NCBI RefSeq assembly: GCF_000375345.1
Contig: NZ_AQXD01000002.1
Coordinates: forward strand, 1-55,687
DNA from: Wohlfahrtiimonas chitiniclastica DSM 18708
GTDB taxonomy: Bacteria; Pseudomonadota; Gammaproteobacteria; Cardiobacteriales; Wohlfahrtiimonadaceae
Direction of reading: 5' to 3'
Length of the DNA stretch: 55,687 nucleotides
The notes under the pieces were generated by a model. That model made no database searches. It was not told the DNA's origin and was given only the letters and a program-made list of their open reading frames with translations. Shown here piece after piece: positions 55,370 to 55,687 of this stretch. Every line of letters begins with the position of its first letter. Within the stretch, counting starts at the first letter, position 1. Made by a program: the position numbers and the translations under genes.

Positions 55370-55687
55370 ATGAAAAAAAGTTTTGATCAATATGCACAAA
55401 AATATGACAGTTGGTTTTTAGACAACAGCAATGTGCTGATGTCTGAAGTTAAATTGGTGGCCAAAACCTTAGAAGGTTGTGAGAACATTGTGTCTGTCGG
55501 CTGTGGCAGCGGTTTATTTGAATCCATTTTGCGCCAAGAGTTTGGCATTCACATCACAGATGGCGTTGAACCTTCAAAAGACATGGCGGCGATTGCGGCA
55601 AAACGTGGCTTAGAAGTGATGATTGAAACGGCAGAAAATTATGATTATCTTGGCCGCACCTATGACACCATTTTGTACAATGGTTGC
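55370..55687 (+). CDS. Class I SAM-dependent methyltransferase (truncated by the window edge)
   Basis: The first 106 codons are present and the frame is open to the last base. The start MKKSFDQYAQKYDSWFLDN resembles small UbiE/type-11 methyltransferases, with the SAM loop VSVGCGSGLFES near residues 40-52 and an acidic residue in DGVEPSKDMAAIA for ribose binding. Substrate unknown. Twelve bases after pdxR in the same direction, so probably cotranscribed. Confidence 0.8.
   Translation, partial: MKKSFDQYAQKYDSWFLDNSNVLMSEVKLVAKTLEGCENIVSVGCGSGLFESILRQEFGIHITDGVEPSKDMAAIAAKRGLEVMIETAENYDYLGRTYDTILYNGC

Overview
The window is a stretch of ordinary bacterial chromosome, about 43% G+C by eye, from a gammaproteobacterium. 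It has a Pseudomonas-like pilus chemotaxis (Chp) cluster, PilZ, a Lap-type type I secretion pair, ubiA, bfd/Fur, PhoBR-Pst, LuxS, and the PdxS/PdxR route to vitamin B6, which is uncommon in gammaproteobacteria. The mixture and base composition fit the Cardiobacteriales/Ignatzschineriaceae (Wohlfahrtiimonas-like). That placement is inference; no sequence search was possible. I saw no insertion sequence, prophage, integrase or CRISPR array.

Layout. 1-255: end of an rRNA operon (5S rRNA plus terminator). 256-1049: AT-rich spacer and an H-NS-like gene. 1046-3169 (minus): tight operon of ubiA, a cobalamin adenosyltransferase and a phosphopantetheinyl transferase. 3321-4894: yjdM, an L,D-transpeptidase-like protein and Fur-box-controlled bfd. 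4934-6987 (minus): rluC and recA. 7058-16884 (minus): one long unit pilG-pilI-pilJ-chpA-pilZ-tatD-hldE, joining twitching-motility chemosensing to TatD and LPS heptose synthesis. 17025-23517: metal ABC transporter, molybdenum cofactor genes moaD-moaE-mobA-moeA, then rsmG-parA-parB. 23620-30631: complete F1Fo ATP synthase operon atpIBEFHAGDC. The gidB-par-atp order suggests the origin of replication is not far away. 30700-33603: sstT, a cytochrome b, a tiny membrane protein and a tyrosine phosphatase. 33693: tRNA-Leu(UAA). 34005-38974: TolC-like protein, LapB-like ABC exporter and LapC-like fusion protein; their substrate is not in the window. 39028-46111: a YwqK-like protein, then phoB-phoR-pstSCAB-phoU with Pho boxes. 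46227-50695: a 42-residue membrane protein, a lipase-like hydrolase, pirin, yigM and murJ. 50903-55357: luxS, comM, pdxS and the divergent pdxR. 55370-end: a truncated methyltransferase.

The least expected signals are not in the large genes. Three perfect FNR/Anr-type sites (TTGAT-N4-ATCAA) lie in non-coding DNA: before the H-NS-like gene (702-715), exactly 41.5 bp upstream of a predicted start for an unlisted 42-residue membrane protein (46142-46155), and between the convergent genes murJ and luxS, where the only thing downstream is a rho-independent terminator, so a small RNA is likely (50701-50893). The comM leader can fold into a 23-base-pair structure that buries its Shine-Dalgarno sequence and start codon. 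A perfect 10-bp hairpin sits between atpE and atpF. recA has no recognisable LexA box. All functional readings of these sites are inference from sequence.
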